DNA of 11,296 nucleotides from Alphaproteobacteria bacterium (GTDB taxonomy: Bacteria; Pseudomonadota; Alphaproteobacteria; Rickettsiales; SXRF01). Positions 1 to 7,680 of this stretch are shown one piece after another. The notes beneath the pieces are model-generated. The model was not told the origin of the DNA and made no database searches. It saw nothing but the letters and a program-made list of their open reading frames with translations. A program made the position numbers and the translations under genes. Within the stretch, counting starts at the first letter, position 1; the number at the start of each line of letters is the position of its first letter. The stretch lies in assembly GCA_019243895.1 (NCBI GenBank), contig JAFATP010000029.1, positions 1 to 11,296 of the forward strand, given 5' to 3'.

Positions 1-1
1 C

Positions 2-1195
2 CTGGTCAAGCTGGCGGCGGCGGCCATCCACGTGATCAATATCGGCGATTTCAGCGCCATGATTCATGATCTGGCGATCAAGCGCCGCCTGATCGAGCTG
101 GGCGAAGAGGTGGTGAACACCGCCTATTCGCCGCATATGGATTTCCCCGCCGAGCGGCAGATCGAAAGCGCCGAGCAGAAATTGTTCCACTTGGCGGTGG
201 AGGGAGATCACAACAAGGATTTCCGTGCGCTGCGGCATTCCATCACCGACGCCATTCAGCGGGCCGAGCGCGCGCTGCAAAACGCCAGCCACATCTCCGG
301 CGTGGACACCGGCCTTGCGGATTTGAACGACATGCTGGGCGGGCTTCAGGCGTCCGACCTGGTGATTCTCGCCGGGCGGCCCTCAATGGGAAAGACCGCG
401 CTTGCCACCAATATTGCGCATAACGCCGCCCAGGCCTTCGCCGCGCAAACCAAGGCGCAAGGGTTAACGGCACGCGAGGGCAAGAGCGTCGGCTTCTTCT
501 CGCTGGAAATGTCTTCCGAGCAGCTCGCCACCCGCCTGCTCGCCGCCGCCTGCAAATTCCCTTCGCAGAAGATGACGCGCGGCACTATCACCCAGGACGA
601 GTTCAACACGTTGGTGCGCGTCAGCGCCGAGCTCGGGCAATTGCCGTTCCACATCGACGACACGCCGGCGCTTTCCATCGCGGCGTTGCGCTCGCGCGCG
701 CGGCGGCTCAAGCGCGTGCATAACATGGGTTTGCTGGTGGTGGATTACCTTCAGCTGGTGCGCCCGGCCAGCAACCGGCCGCAGGACGGCCGCGTGCAGG
801 AAGTCTCCGAGATCACGCAAGGCTTGAAAGCCATCGCCAAGGAGCTGAACGTGCCGGTGGTGGCGCTCTCCCAGCTGTCGCGCGCGGTGGAAAGCCGGGA
901 GGATAAGCGGCCGCTGCTTTCCGATCTGCGCGAATCGGGCTCCATTGAGCAGGATGCCGACGTGGTGATGTTCATCTTCCGCGAGGAATATTACATTTCG
1001 CGGCAGATGCCCTCTCAGGACGACGAGGCGAAAATGGCCAAATGGCAGGAGGACATGGAACGCGTGCTGAACGTGGCCGAAGTCATCGTCGCCAAGCACC
1101 GTAACGGGCCGATCGGCACCGTGCGGCTGCGCTTCGACTCCAATCTGACGCAATTCAGCGATCTCGCCAAGTCGGGCCACTATCAACTGCGCTGA
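2..1195 (+). CDS. dnaB: Replicative DNA helicase DnaB (5'-truncated by window edge)
   Basis: This encodes the hexameric helicase that unwinds DNA at the replication fork, working with DnaG primase and the polymerase III holoenzyme. The frame is open from base 2 and the residues before the first possible start (a GTG at 32) fit the DnaB N-terminal domain, so the real start lies upstream. About 100 residues are probably missing, since the family is near 490-500 aa. Counting from the GTG, the Walker A motif GRPSMGKTA is at about 115-123. The RecA-like core follows with FFSLEMSSEQL, a Walker B region LLVVDYLQLV, then VVALSQLSRAVE, RPLLSDLRESGSIEQDADVV and the C-terminal VAKHRNGPIGTVRLRF, all classical DnaB landmarks. 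No intein or insertion interrupts the visible part. The stop is five bases before the alr start, suggesting co-transcription. Identification is very secure. Confidence 0.96.
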   Translation: MVKLAAAAIHVINIGDFSAMIHDLAIKRRLIELGEEVVNTAYSPHMDFPAERQIESAEQKLFHLAVEGDHNKDFRALRHSITDAIQRAERALQNASHISGVDTGLADLNDMLGGLQASDLVILAGRPSMGKTALATNIAHNAAQAFAAQTKAQGLTAREGKSVGFFSLEMSSEQLATRLLAAACKFPSQKMTRGTITQDEFNTLVRVSAELGQLPFHIDDTPALSIAALRSRARRLKRVHNMGLLVVDYLQLVRPASNRPQDGRVQEVSEITQGLKAIAKELNVPVVALSQLSRAVESREDKRPLLSDLRESGSIEQDADVVMFIFREEYYISRQMPSQDDEAKMAKWQEDMERVLNVAEVIVAKHRNGPIGTVRLRFDSNLTQFSDLAKSGHYQLR

Positions 1196-1200
1196 GCGTT

Positions 1201-2253
1201 ATGCATCCCGGTCCCACCCTTACGGTGAACCTTGCGGCGCTGACCGCCAATTATCAATTGCTGAAGCAGCGGTTTTCCGGCGACCAATGCGCGGCCGTGG
1301 TCAAAGCCAATGCGTATGGCCTCGGCGTGGCGCCGGTGGCGCAGGCGTTATGGCAGGCCGGTTGCCGGTGCTTCTTCGTGGCGACGCTGGAAGAAGGAGT
1401 GGAACTCCGCGCCGTGCTGCCGGAGGCGTTGATCTATGTGTTTCACGGCCCTTACCCCGGCCAGGAACCGGCGTTTCCGGCGCATCGACTGATGCCGGTG
1501 ATCAACAGCCCGGCCCAGCTGGCACGCTGGCCGGAGCCCGCGCCTTTCGCGCTGCACGTGGATACCGGCATGAACCGGCTGGGCTTCACCCTGACGGAGC
1601 TGGAAGCGGCGCGGCCGCAGCTCCTTTCGCGCAATCTGGGGATGCTGCTTAGTCACCTTTCCTGCGCCAATGAGCCGGAACATCGGAAAAACGCCCGCCA
1701 ACTGGCGCGCTTCCGCGCCGCCACCGCCATGCTGCCGGATGTGCCGGCAAGCCTGTGCAATTCTTCCGGCATTTTTCTCAACCGGCATTTTCATTTCCAC
1801 CTGGCCCGCCCCGGCTGCGCGCTTTACGGCATCAATCCTACCTCTGGCACTGATCCGATGCAGAATGTGGCAACGCTCACCGCCCCCATCCTGCAGATCC
1901 GCACTATGGAGGAAACCGGCAGCGTGGGCTATGGCGCCACTTTCCGCGCCGCCAAAGGCAGCCGCATCGCCATTGCGCAGCTGGGCTATGCCGATGGGTT
2001 GCTGCGCGCATTGAGCAATCAGGGCGCCGCTTTTATCGCAGGCGCGCGGGTGCCGATCGCCGGCCGTGTTTCCATGGATATGGTGGCGCTGGACGTCACC
2101 GGCCTGCCGGAGCAAAACCTCGCGCAAGCCGACACCGCCGAATTTATTAATGCCCGCCAAACGGTCAATGATGTGGCGCGCGCCGCCGGCAGCATTGGCT
2201 ATGAGATTTTCACGCGGCTCGGTCACCGCGTGCGCCGCATCTATCACGGCTGA
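1201..2253 (+). CDS. alr: Alanine racemase
   Basis: This encodes the cytoplasmic PLP enzyme that interconverts L- and D-alanine, supplying D-alanine for peptidoglycan. At 350 aa it is slightly short for the family (about 360-380). The PLP-binding lysine is K35 in AVVKANAYGLG. The second catalytic residue, a tyrosine from the partner subunit, is Y244 in SVGYGATFRA. The substrate-pocket motif GRVSMDM is at about 288-294, where SMDQ is more usual. HVDTGMNRLGF at 119-129 and the final GYEIFTRLGHRVRRIY segment also match. The ATG at 1201 is chosen because it directly follows the dnaB stop and gives the expected N-terminus; its Shine-Dalgarno is weak (GAG overlapping the dnaB stop), which fits translational coupling. 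One of the two paralogues Alr and DadX is possible, but the dnaB neighbourhood favours the biosynthetic Alr. Confidence 0.94.
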   Translation: MHPGPTLTVNLAALTANYQLLKQRFSGDQCAAVVKANAYGLGVAPVAQALWQAGCRCFFVATLEEGVELRAVLPEALIYVFHGPYPGQEPAFPAHRLMPVINSPAQLARWPEPAPFALHVDTGMNRLGFTLTELEAARPQLLSRNLGMLLSHLSCANEPEHRKNARQLARFRAATAMLPDVPASLCNSSGIFLNRHFHFHLARPGCALYGINPTSGTDPMQNVATLTAPILQIRTMEETGSVGYGATFRAAKGSRIAIAQLGYADGLLRALSNQGAAFIAGARVPIAGRVSMDMVALDVTGLPEQNLAQADTAEFINARQTVNDVARAAGSIGYEIFTRLGHRVRRIYHG

Positions 2254-2292
2254 GGCTTTACATCGGCCCCGCCTTCGCTTACAACCTTGCGC

Positions 2293-3066
2293 ATGGAGTT
2301 TCTTTCCACCATCGGGCGTATCTTCCTGCTTTTCGTCGCCGCCATCGGGCGCGTGACGCTGTTCACCTGGTGGGCGCTGATCTCCGTTTTCGTGCCGCCG
2401 TGGTATGGCAAGCAAACCGTCCGCTCCATGGTGGAAATCGGTTATAATTCATTGCCGGTCATTGGCCTTACCGCCATTTTCACCGGCGCGGTGCTGGCGC
2501 TGCAGAGCTATTCCGGCTTTTCCCGCTTTTCGGCGGAAAGCTCGATTCCCATCGTGGTGGTGCTTTCCATCACGCGGGAGCTGGGACCGGTGCTGGCTGG
2601 GCTGATGGTGGCAGGGCGCATCGGCGCTTCCTACGCCGCCGAGATCGGCACCATGCGCGTCACCGAGCAAATCGACGCGCTGACCACCCTATCCACCGAT
2701 CCTTACAAATACCTGGTGTTCCCGCGCCTGCTGGCCGGGCTGCTGATGCTGCCGTTCTTAGTGCTGATTGCCGATATCATCGGGGTTTTCGGCGGCTATC
2801 TGGTCAGTATTCACGAGCTGGGCTTCAACCCGACCACTTACCTGAAAAACACCGTGCAATATTTGGAACGCCGCGACGTGATTTCCGGCCTGGTGAAAGC
2901 GTCCGCCTTCGGCTTCATCGTGACGCTGATGGGCTGTTACCACGGGTTTCATTCCCGCGGCGGCGCGCAGGGCGTGGGCTCAGCCACCACCATGGCGGTG
3001 GTTTCCGCGTCCATCATGATCCTGCTTGCCAATTACACCCTCACCTCCCTGTTCTTTGCAAAATAA
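2293..3066 (+). CDS. mlaE: MlaE-family lipid ABC transporter permease
   Basis: This encodes the inner-membrane permease of an Mla-type (phospholipid/MCE) ABC transporter, which moves lipids between the inner and outer membranes. The product is 257 aa from the ATG at 2293; a TTG six bases earlier would add two residues. The hallmark segment is visible: ITRELGPVLAGLMVAGRIGASYAAEIGTMRV, then EQIDAL and DPYKYLVFPRLLAG. Several hydrophobic stretches follow, at roughly residues 155-180, 198-215 and 232-255, in line with the family's multi-helix topology. It starts 39 bases after alr, and its TAA overlaps the ATG of mlaF by one base (TAATG), so permease and ATPase should be translated together. No strong ribosome binding site precedes it. 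Family assignment is secure; the transported lipid and direction are inferred only from the family. Confidence 0.92.
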   Translation: MEFLSTIGRIFLLFVAAIGRVTLFTWWALISVFVPPWYGKQTVRSMVEIGYNSLPVIGLTAIFTGAVLALQSYSGFSRFSAESSIPIVVVLSITRELGPVLAGLMVAGRIGASYAAEIGTMRVTEQIDALTTLSTDPYKYLVFPRLLAGLLMLPFLVLIADIIGVFGGYLVSIHELGFNPTTYLKNTVQYLERRDVISGLVKASAFGFIVTLMGCYHGFHSRGGAQGVGSATTMAVVSASIMILLANYTLTSLFFAK

Positions 3067-3890
3067 TGTCTAACTCATCCGCTCCCGCTCCTTCTTCCCG
3101 CGCCGCATCTGCCGGGGAACTGAAGATCAGGCTGCGCGACGTGCATAAATCCTTCAGCGGCAAGGTGGTGCTGGACGGCATCGACCTGGACGTGGCGGAA
3201 GGCGAATCGCTGGTGGTGATCGGCGGATCGGGCAGCGGCAAATCGGTGCTGATCAAATCCATTCTCGGCCTGGTGGTGCCGGAGCGCGGCTCCATTAAAG
3301 TGGACGGCGAGGAAATAACGCACATCTCCCGGGCCGACCGCCGCGAGGTCATGAAAAAATTCGGCATGTTGTTCCAGGGAGGCGCGCTGTTTGACAGCCT
3401 GAACGTGTGGGAGAATATCGCCTTCTCCCTGATCCGCAATCACCGCATGCCGCGCAAGCAAGCGCGCGAGGTGGCGGTGGAGAAGCTGCACGCGGTGGGG
3501 CTGTCGGCGGATGTCGCCGCGCTGTATCCCGCCGAGCTTTCAGGAGGCATGCAGAAGCGCGTGGCGCTGGCGCGCGCCATTGCCCACAACCCCGCCATCA
3601 TCTTTTTCGATGAGCCGACCACAGGGCTTGATCCCATCATGGCGGACGTAATCAATGACTTGATCGTGGAGTGCACGCGTACGCTGGGGGCAACCGCCAT
3701 CTCCATCACGCATGACATGGCATCCGCCCGCAAGATCGCCACCCGCGTCACCATGCTCTATCAGGGCAAGCTGATCTGGGATGGGCCCGCCGCCGATATC
3801 GACCACAGCGGCAACCCCTATATGGATCAGTTCGTGCATGGGCGCGCCGAAGGCCCCATTACGCGCGAATTGCAGTTAAAAGCAGCGTAA
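3066..3890 (+). CDS. mlaF: MlaF-family ABC transporter ATP-binding protein
   Basis: This encodes the cytoplasmic ATPase that powers the MlaE-type permease. All ABC motifs are intact in its 274 residues: Walker A GGSGSGKS at 53-60, Q-loop at about Q104 (MLFQGGALFD), signature LSGGMQKR at 158-165, Walker B IIFFDE at 178-183, D-loop TTGLDP, and the switch histidine H216 in ITHDM. The sequence MLFQGGALFDSLNVWENIAF is typical of the MlaF/Ttg2A subgroup. The first 18 residues are a low-complexity Ser/Ala/Pro extension. The ATG overlaps the mlaE stop by one base. An MCE-domain MlaD gene usually sits downstream; here it is absent and the unrelated usg gene follows after a gap, so any partner must be elsewhere. 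Confidence 0.93.
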   Translation: MSNSSAPAPSSRAASAGELKIRLRDVHKSFSGKVVLDGIDLDVAEGESLVVIGGSGSGKSVLIKSILGLVVPERGSIKVDGEEITHISRADRREVMKKFGMLFQGGALFDSLNVWENIAFSLIRNHRMPRKQAREVAVEKLHAVGLSADVAALYPAELSGGMQKRVALARAIAHNPAIIFFDEPTTGLDPIMADVINDLIVECTRTLGATAISITHDMASARKIATRVTMLYQGKLIWDGPAADIDHSGNPYMDQFVHGRAEGPITRELQLKAA

Positions 3891-3968
3891 GCTATAAAAA
3901 ACCCGTTCAGAAGCATGTGCCATTGCATAATGATGCGCTAAGAAGGCCGCCCAGCCTCAAAAAAACCC

Positions 3969-4030
3969 TCTGAGCCTGCCGTTTTATGTGGTATAGTTAA
4001 CACTAAGTGAGGTTATCTACCAAGGAGGGG
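3969..4030 (+). promoter_or_regulatory. Candidate extended -10 promoter and strong RBS for usg
   Basis: The 144-base gap between mlaF and usg (3891-4034) contains no gene. An extended -10 element reads TGG-TATAGT at 3989-3997, matching TGnTATAAT in all but one base of the hexamer. The -35 region near 3969-3974 is poor, which extended -10 promoters tolerate. A near-consensus Shine-Dalgarno AGGAGG lies at 4023-4028, six bases before the usg ATG. I found no convincing intrinsic terminator for mlaF in this gap. The promoter is inferred from sequence match only. Confidence 0.45.
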
Positions 4031-4034
4031 CGTA

Positions 4035-4313
4035 ATGCAAGAACCCCACAAAAGCGATCTTTCGCTGATGCTGAGTGATTGGCGGCTGACCACGGCCGAA
4101 ATCCTTTACCACATGCCGGATCACCCGTTGATCCTGCAAAGCTACACTTGGCAGGAATTGGATCTTATTCCGGATTTTCCGCAATTAAAGAGATTTCTCA
4201 CCTTTTGGGAGCGGGAGCTGGAAGGCCGTCTGCACTCGGTGACGGTGGCTTCCTGCGACATTATCAAGCCGGCGTCGCTGGTGTATAGCCAGGGCGAAAT
4301 CAAGATTCATTAG
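4035..4313 (+). CDS. usg: Usg-family protein
   Basis: This is a 92-residue protein that I recognise as Usg, a small family of unknown function found in Alphaproteobacteria and named for a gene upstream of the tryptophan genes. The conserved core is present: RLTTAEILYHMPDHP at about 17-31, then LQSYTWQELDLIPDFPQLKRFLTFWERELEGRLHSV at about 34-69. It has no signal peptide or membrane segment, so it should be cytosolic. The start is fixed by a strong AGGAGG ribosome binding site six bases upstream. It seems to be a single-gene unit with its own promoter. No trp gene is in the window, so the classical trp linkage is absent here. It converges with aceB, with five bases between the two stops. Confidence 0.85.
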   Translation: MQEPHKSDLSLMLSDWRLTTAEILYHMPDHPLILQSYTWQELDLIPDFPQLKRFLTFWERELEGRLHSVTVASCDIIKPASLVYSQGEIKIH

Positions 4314-4318
4314 ACGGA

Positions 4319-5905
4319 TTAACCGTTTAACCGCAGATAGGCGGGGAGCGTGAGAAATTCGGTAAATTCCGTCTGGCTGACCAGTTCGGTGAGTAGTCGC
4401 GCCGCCTGCTCATAAGGCAGCGCCCCGTATTGCTCGCCCGATTTTTTCTCTAATGCTTTCAGTTCCTCATTCACATATTCCTCATAAAGCGACCCGGTGA
4501 TGGGATGGCCATTATCCAGCACGCCTTTGTCATGGTGCATCCATTGCCATAGCTGTGCGCGAGCTATTTCCGCTGTGGCGGCATCTTCCATCAGATTGTT
4601 GATCGGCACGCAGCCAAGCCCGTTCAGCCAATTGGCGATATATTGCACGGAGACGCTGATATTGTTGCGAAATCCCGCTTCGGTGATGGTGCCGGGGGGG
4701 ATGGCGAGCAAATCCTCCGCCGTGACATGCACATCGTCGCGCTGGCGGGAAAGCTGATTTTTGCCCGGCATCAACCGGTTGAACACTTCAAGCGCCACCG
4801 GCACCAGACCGGGGTGCGCCACCCAGGTTCCGTCATGGCCGTCGCCTGCTTCGCGTTCCTTGTCCGCCCGCACCATGGCGAAGGCCTTGTCATTGGCCGC
4901 CTCGTCGTTCTTCACCGGGATATAGGCGCTCATGCCGCCCATAGCGAACGCGCCGCGGCGGTGGCACGTCTGGATCAGCAGCAGTGAATAGGAGCGCAGG
5001 AAATGCGTGGTCATGGTCACCTGCGCCCGCTCCGGCAGCACGAAATCCGGGCGCTTATGGAATTTTTTGATGAAGCTGAAAATATAATCCCAGCGGCCGC
5101 AGTTAAGCCCGACGCAATAATCGCGCAGGGCATAAAGAATTTCGTGCATTTCAAAGGTGGCGAGGATGGTTTCGATCAGCACGGTGGCCTTGATCGTGCC
5201 GCGTTTCAGCCCCAGCGTTTCCTCCGCGAAAGCGAAAATATCCGTCCATAGCTGCGCCTCTTCATGGCTTTCCAGCTTGGGGATATAAAAATACGGGCCG
5301 CTGCCGCGCGAAAGCAGTTCTTTGGCGTTCATATAAAAATACACGCCGAAATCGATCAGGGCGCCGGGAACGGCGCGGCCGTTATACGTCACGTGGCGCT
5401 CATCCAGGTGCCAGCCGCGCGGCCGTACGATCAGCACCGCCGTTTTCTCGCCAAGCTGATAGGCTTTGCCTTCCGGCGAAGTGTAAGCGATGGTGCGGCG
5501 TACCGCGTCATATAGATTGACCTGTCCGTCCATGACGTTTTTCCAGGTCGGCGTCAGCGAATCCTCGAAATCCGCCATGAACACTTTCGCGCCGGAATTC
5601 AGCGCGTTGATGATCATCTTCCGCTCCACCGGCCCGGTGATCTCGACGCGGCGGTCCTGTAAATCTTCAGGAATAGGCGCTACCTGCCAGTCGCCGTCAC
5701 GGATGCTCTGCGTGTCCGGGAGAAAATCCGGCAACTCGCCGCCGTCCAGCCGCTGCTGCCGGTTCAGCCGCTTGGCCAGCAGCGCGTTGCGGCGGGCGCC
5801 GAAACGCTCGGTCAGCGACGCCACAAAGGCTTGCGCTTCCGGCGTGAAGATAAGGGTATGTTCCGCTGCCAGCGGGGCGGCGAGGCTCAGTTGCGAAGGT
5901 TCCAT
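4319..5905 (-). CDS. aceB: Malate synthase A
   Basis: This encodes the cytosolic enzyme condensing glyoxylate with acetyl-CoA to give malate, the second step of the glyoxylate shunt used on acetate or fatty acids. At 528 aa it has the normal length for the A isoform (about 530) rather than the 720-aa G isoform. Visible family landmarks are [14 protein letters not shown] at 108-121, the active-site segment [10 protein letters not shown] at 158-167, [20 protein letters not shown] at 239-258 with a metal-ligand Glu, [10 protein letters not shown] at 268-277, and [17 protein letters not shown] at 439-455, whose Asp (about 441) is the expected catalytic base. The ATG has a good ribosome binding site, AGAGGAG, lying about four bases upstream within a long inverted repeat (described separately). 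Isocitrate lyase, the partner enzyme, is not in the window. It lies 74 bases downstream of the second pilin-like gene in the same direction. Confidence 0.95.
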   Translation of the reverse strand: MEPSQLSLAAPLAAEHTLIFTPEAQAFVASLTERFGARRNALLAKRLNRQQRLDGGELPDFLPDTQSIRDGDWQVAPIPEDLQDRRVEITGPVERKMIINALNSGAKVFMADFEDSLTPTWKNVMDGQVNLYDAVRRTIAYTSPEGKAYQLGEKTAVLIVRPRGWHLDERHVTYNGRAVPGALIDFGVYFYMNAKELLSRGSGPYFYIPKLESHEEAQLWTDIFAFAEETLGLKRGTIKATVLIETILATFEMHEILYALRDYCVGLNCGRWDYIFSFIKKFHKRPDFVLPERAQVTMTTHFLRSYSLLLIQTCHRRGAFAMGGMSAYIPVKNDEAANDKAFAMVRADKEREAGDGHDGTWVAHPGLVPVALEVFNRLMPGKNQLSRQRDDVHVTAEDLLAIPPGTITEAGFRNNISVSVQYIANWLNGLGCVPINNLMEDAATAEIARAQLWQWMHHDKGVLDNGHPITGSLYEEYVNEELKALEKKSGEQYGALPYEQAARLLTELVSQTEFTEFLTLPAYLRLNG

Positions 5906-5906
5906 A

Positions 5907-5946
5907 TTCTCCTCTTTGCTGCCTTATAAAGCAGGAAAGAGGAGAA
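5907..5946 (-). promoter_or_regulatory. Inverted repeat over the aceB promoter region and Shine-Dalgarno
   Basis: Arms of 16 bases (5907-5922 and 5931-5946) pair at 15 of 16 positions around an 8-base loop; on the + strand the arms are TTCTCCTCTTTGCTGC and GCAGGAAAGAGGAGAA, with a single G/G mismatch. In aceB mRNA the 3' arm contains the whole Shine-Dalgarno. Neither side has a T-run, so it is not a typical intrinsic terminator. A candidate - strand promoter overlaps it: -35 TTGCTT (5952-5947) and -10 TATAAG (5928-5923), spaced 18 bases. The repeat could therefore be an operator, or a ribosome-blocking hairpin in transcripts starting further upstream. The repeat is directly visible; its function is inferred. 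Confidence 0.6.
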
Positions 5947-5979
5947 AAGCAATGATAACCGGATTGCCGCGGGGTCTGA

Positions 5980-6762
5980 TTAGAAGCTGGTGCGAATCTG
6001 CAACCCACATAGCGGCGTGGTGGCGGTCACACCGGTGGTGTTATAGGCGCCGCCAGTGGCGCACAGCGCCGCGCCGCTGCCCAGTGAATTGGGTGTGCCG
6101 TCCGTTGCGTCGTTGCCCTGCACGCTGCCGGTGCCGGCTACGCCGTCATCCATCTTGGTGTCGATCTGAAATGCGGTAATAGGGGTGAGGGCATTATTCA
6201 AGACGGGCACGCCCAGGGTGATGGACGTGATGCCGTGCAGGAAGAAATAATTCAATCCGCCGCTGGCCCACACCATAATATAAGTGCCAGGCCCCGTTTT
6301 CGCCTGCGGGAAATAAGTACTGAAAGGGGCTGGTAGAGTTGCTAACGCCGCCGCTCCCGAAACATCGGTGAAGGATTCGGATATCAAGCTCGCCGCGCTT
6401 AAATCGTTCCAGAAAAATTTATCGGCGCAGCCGATCAGCATCTTGGCTTCGGCAGCGCCGCCTTCTCCCGTGCAGCTCTGAAGGAGACCGTCGCCGTTAG
6501 ACGTGCGGGCGGTGAAGCCGAAATTGGTGGGATTCAGCAGATCGCCCGGTGCGCCGTTATATTTATTGCGGAAGGTGTTGACGGCCGAATTGAGCTTTTC
6601 CAGCTGGGCGACGGTGGCGCGGATTTCCGCGCCGCGGATCATATCCTGCCCTACCAGGATGCCGCCGACGATCAAACCGATAATGACCAGCACGATCGAC
6701 AGTTCAATCAGCGTGAACCCCTCATCGGCCTTGCGGCTTTGTAGCCAAGTGGTCGCTTCCAT
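5980..6762 (-). CDS. Prepilin-like protein with type IV pilin N-terminal signal (second of pair)
   Basis: This is a secreted or membrane-anchored pilin or pseudopilin-like protein of 260 aa. The class III signal is MEATTWLQSRKADEG followed by FTLIELSIVLVIIGLIVGGI: prepilin peptidase should cut after G15 and methylate F16, with the conserved Glu at mature position 5. The hydrophobic N-terminal helix is followed by a globular domain that I cannot assign to a named subfamily. The C-terminal part carries AFQIDTKMDDG and a cysteine pair in an LC...LCGLQIRTSF ending, shared in outline with the neighbouring paralogue. A GGGAG ribosome binding site lies six bases before the ATG. It is much longer than GspH-type pseudopilins and resembles large major-pilin-like proteins. 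A strong terminator separates it from the upstream paralogue, so its expression may be lower or independent. No assembly ATPase, peptidase or secretin is nearby. Confidence 0.85.
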   Translation of the reverse strand: MEATTWLQSRKADEGFTLIELSIVLVIIGLIVGGILVGQDMIRGAEIRATVAQLEKLNSAVNTFRNKYNGAPGDLLNPTNFGFTARTSNGDGLLQSCTGEGGAAEAKMLIGCADKFFWNDLSAASLISESFTDVSGAAALATLPAPFSTYFPQAKTGPGTYIMVWASGGLNYFFLHGITSITLGVPVLNNALTPITAFQIDTKMDDGVAGTGSVQGNDATDGTPNSLGSGAALCATGGAYNTTGVTATTPLCGLQIRTSF

Positions 6763-6783
6763 GGAAATCTCCCTACACGGTAG

Positions 6784-6828
6784 AAAAACTCAAACGGCGC
6801 GGCAGTTATCCGCGCCGTTGATGAGTTA
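6784..6828 (-). terminator. Intrinsic terminator between the two pilin-like genes
   Basis: On the - strand, starting at the TAA of the first pilin-like gene, a perfect 10-bp stem AACGGCGCGG / CCGCGCCGTT encloses a 7-base loop. It is lengthened by an outer pairing AACTCA / TGAGTT across a 2-base bulge, and is followed by TTTTT ending near 6784. This is a textbook Rho-independent terminator. It precedes the second pilin-like gene by only about 20 bases, so it should reduce read-through into that gene. Confidence 0.85.
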
Positions 6829-7680
6829 GAAATTGGTACGAATACGCAGCACGCAACCGGGAGCATCCTTGGTGGCAGCTGCGCTTGTTGCATAAATGCT
6901 CAACGTGCTGTCATAGCAATCGCCCGCCGCCAGCGCGCCGGTGGCATGATATGTACCGCCCTGCGTGACGATGGTCGTCGTGACCGCCGCCGCGTTGGCG
7001 CCACCCGCCGACACCACAGTGCCGGTGGTAGGAATGCCGTCATCCATCTTGGTGTCGATCTGGAAAGCCTCGTTAGGCGACAGGTTGAGGCCGATCGTCG
7101 CGAAATCGCCGCTGGCCGCCGTAGTGGTGCCGGAGAATCCTGCCAGGACGAAATAATTCAGCCCGCCGGAACTGGCTACATGGAAGTAGGTGGCCTTGCC
7201 GATTTTTGCCGGCGGCAAGACAGTAGGAGAAATGGTATAAGCGGCGGTGGCAAGCCCCAAATTAGTATTATTATCCGGAATCATGTTGGCCTGAAACAGC
7301 TCATACCAGAATACGGCATTTTCTCCATCCAGACCCATGACGTCCGTTCCGCTGCCTTCGATAAGCCCGTTGCCGTTCGCAAGACCGGTGGTGCCGGCGC
7401 TGCCGGTGACGCCGGGGAAGAAGTTGGTGGGATTCAGCAGGTCGCCGGGCAGACCGTTATACTTGCTGCGGAAGGTGTTGACCGCCGCGTTGTATTTTTC
7501 AAGCTGCGCCACCGTGGCGCGAATCTGCGCCGCCTTGATCATATCCTGGCCCACCAGGATACCGCCGACGATCAACCCGATAATTACCAGCACGATCGAC
7601 AATTCGATCAAGGTGAAACCTTCTTCGCGATGATGCGACATTTTCTTGATTTCACTCTTATATGCTTTCGTGTTTATCAT
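6826..7680 (-). CDS. Prepilin-like protein with type IV pilin N-terminal signal (first of pair)
   Basis: This is a 284-aa paralogue of the downstream pilin-like protein. From EGFTLIEL to LLNPTNF, 61 of 68 residues are identical between the two; after that they diverge in length and sequence, keeping AFQIDTKMDDG, GGLNYF and a C-terminal cysteine followed by RIRTNF. The ATG at 7680 is chosen because GGGGGAG ends exactly six bases upstream; a TTG at 7695 lies inside that ribosome binding site. This gives an unusually long leader of 21 residues ending in REEG before the cleavage site. An internal ATG (MSHHREEG) would give an 8-residue leader, more typical of type IV pilins, but has a weaker binding site. 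The C-terminal half is rich in Gly, Ala and Thr with scattered Asn and Asp, as in exposed pilin subunits. Exact subfamily and role (adhesion, motility, DNA uptake or secretion) are unknown. Confidence 0.86.
   Translation of the reverse strand: MINTKAYKSEIKKMSHHREEGFTLIELSIVLVIIGLIVGGILVGQDMIKAAQIRATVAQLEKYNAAVNTFRSKYNGLPGDLLNPTNFFPGVTGSAGTTGLANGNGLIEGSGTDVMGLDGENAVFWYELFQANMIPDNNTNLGLATAAYTISPTVLPPAKIGKATYFHVASSGGLNYFVLAGFSGTTTAASGDFATIGLNLSPNEAFQIDTKMDDGIPTTGTVVSAGGANAAAVTTTIVTQGGTYHATGALAAGDCYDSTLSIYATSAAATKDAPGCVLRIRTNF

Noticed and set aside
464..1186. Open frame of 240 codons on the - strand opposite dnaB
   Set aside because: Shadow of a strongly conserved gene; the His/Arg-rich translation resembles no protein family.
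1348..2415. Long open frame of 355 codons on the - strand opposite alr
   Set aside because: It is antisense to a clearly conserved alr, has a low-complexity Arg/Gly/His-rich product with no motif, and reflects GC-rich codon usage on the other strand.
3891..4034. Terminator or small RNA between mlaF and usg
   Set aside because: Only short A-runs and a 4-bp stem are visible; no hairpin followed by T-run on the + strand.
5490..6179. Open frame of 229 codons on the + strand spanning the aceB 5' end and pilin 3' end
   Set aside because: It lies antisense to two well-supported genes and crosses the aceB regulatory repeat; the product is Arg/Ser/Cys-rich without motifs.
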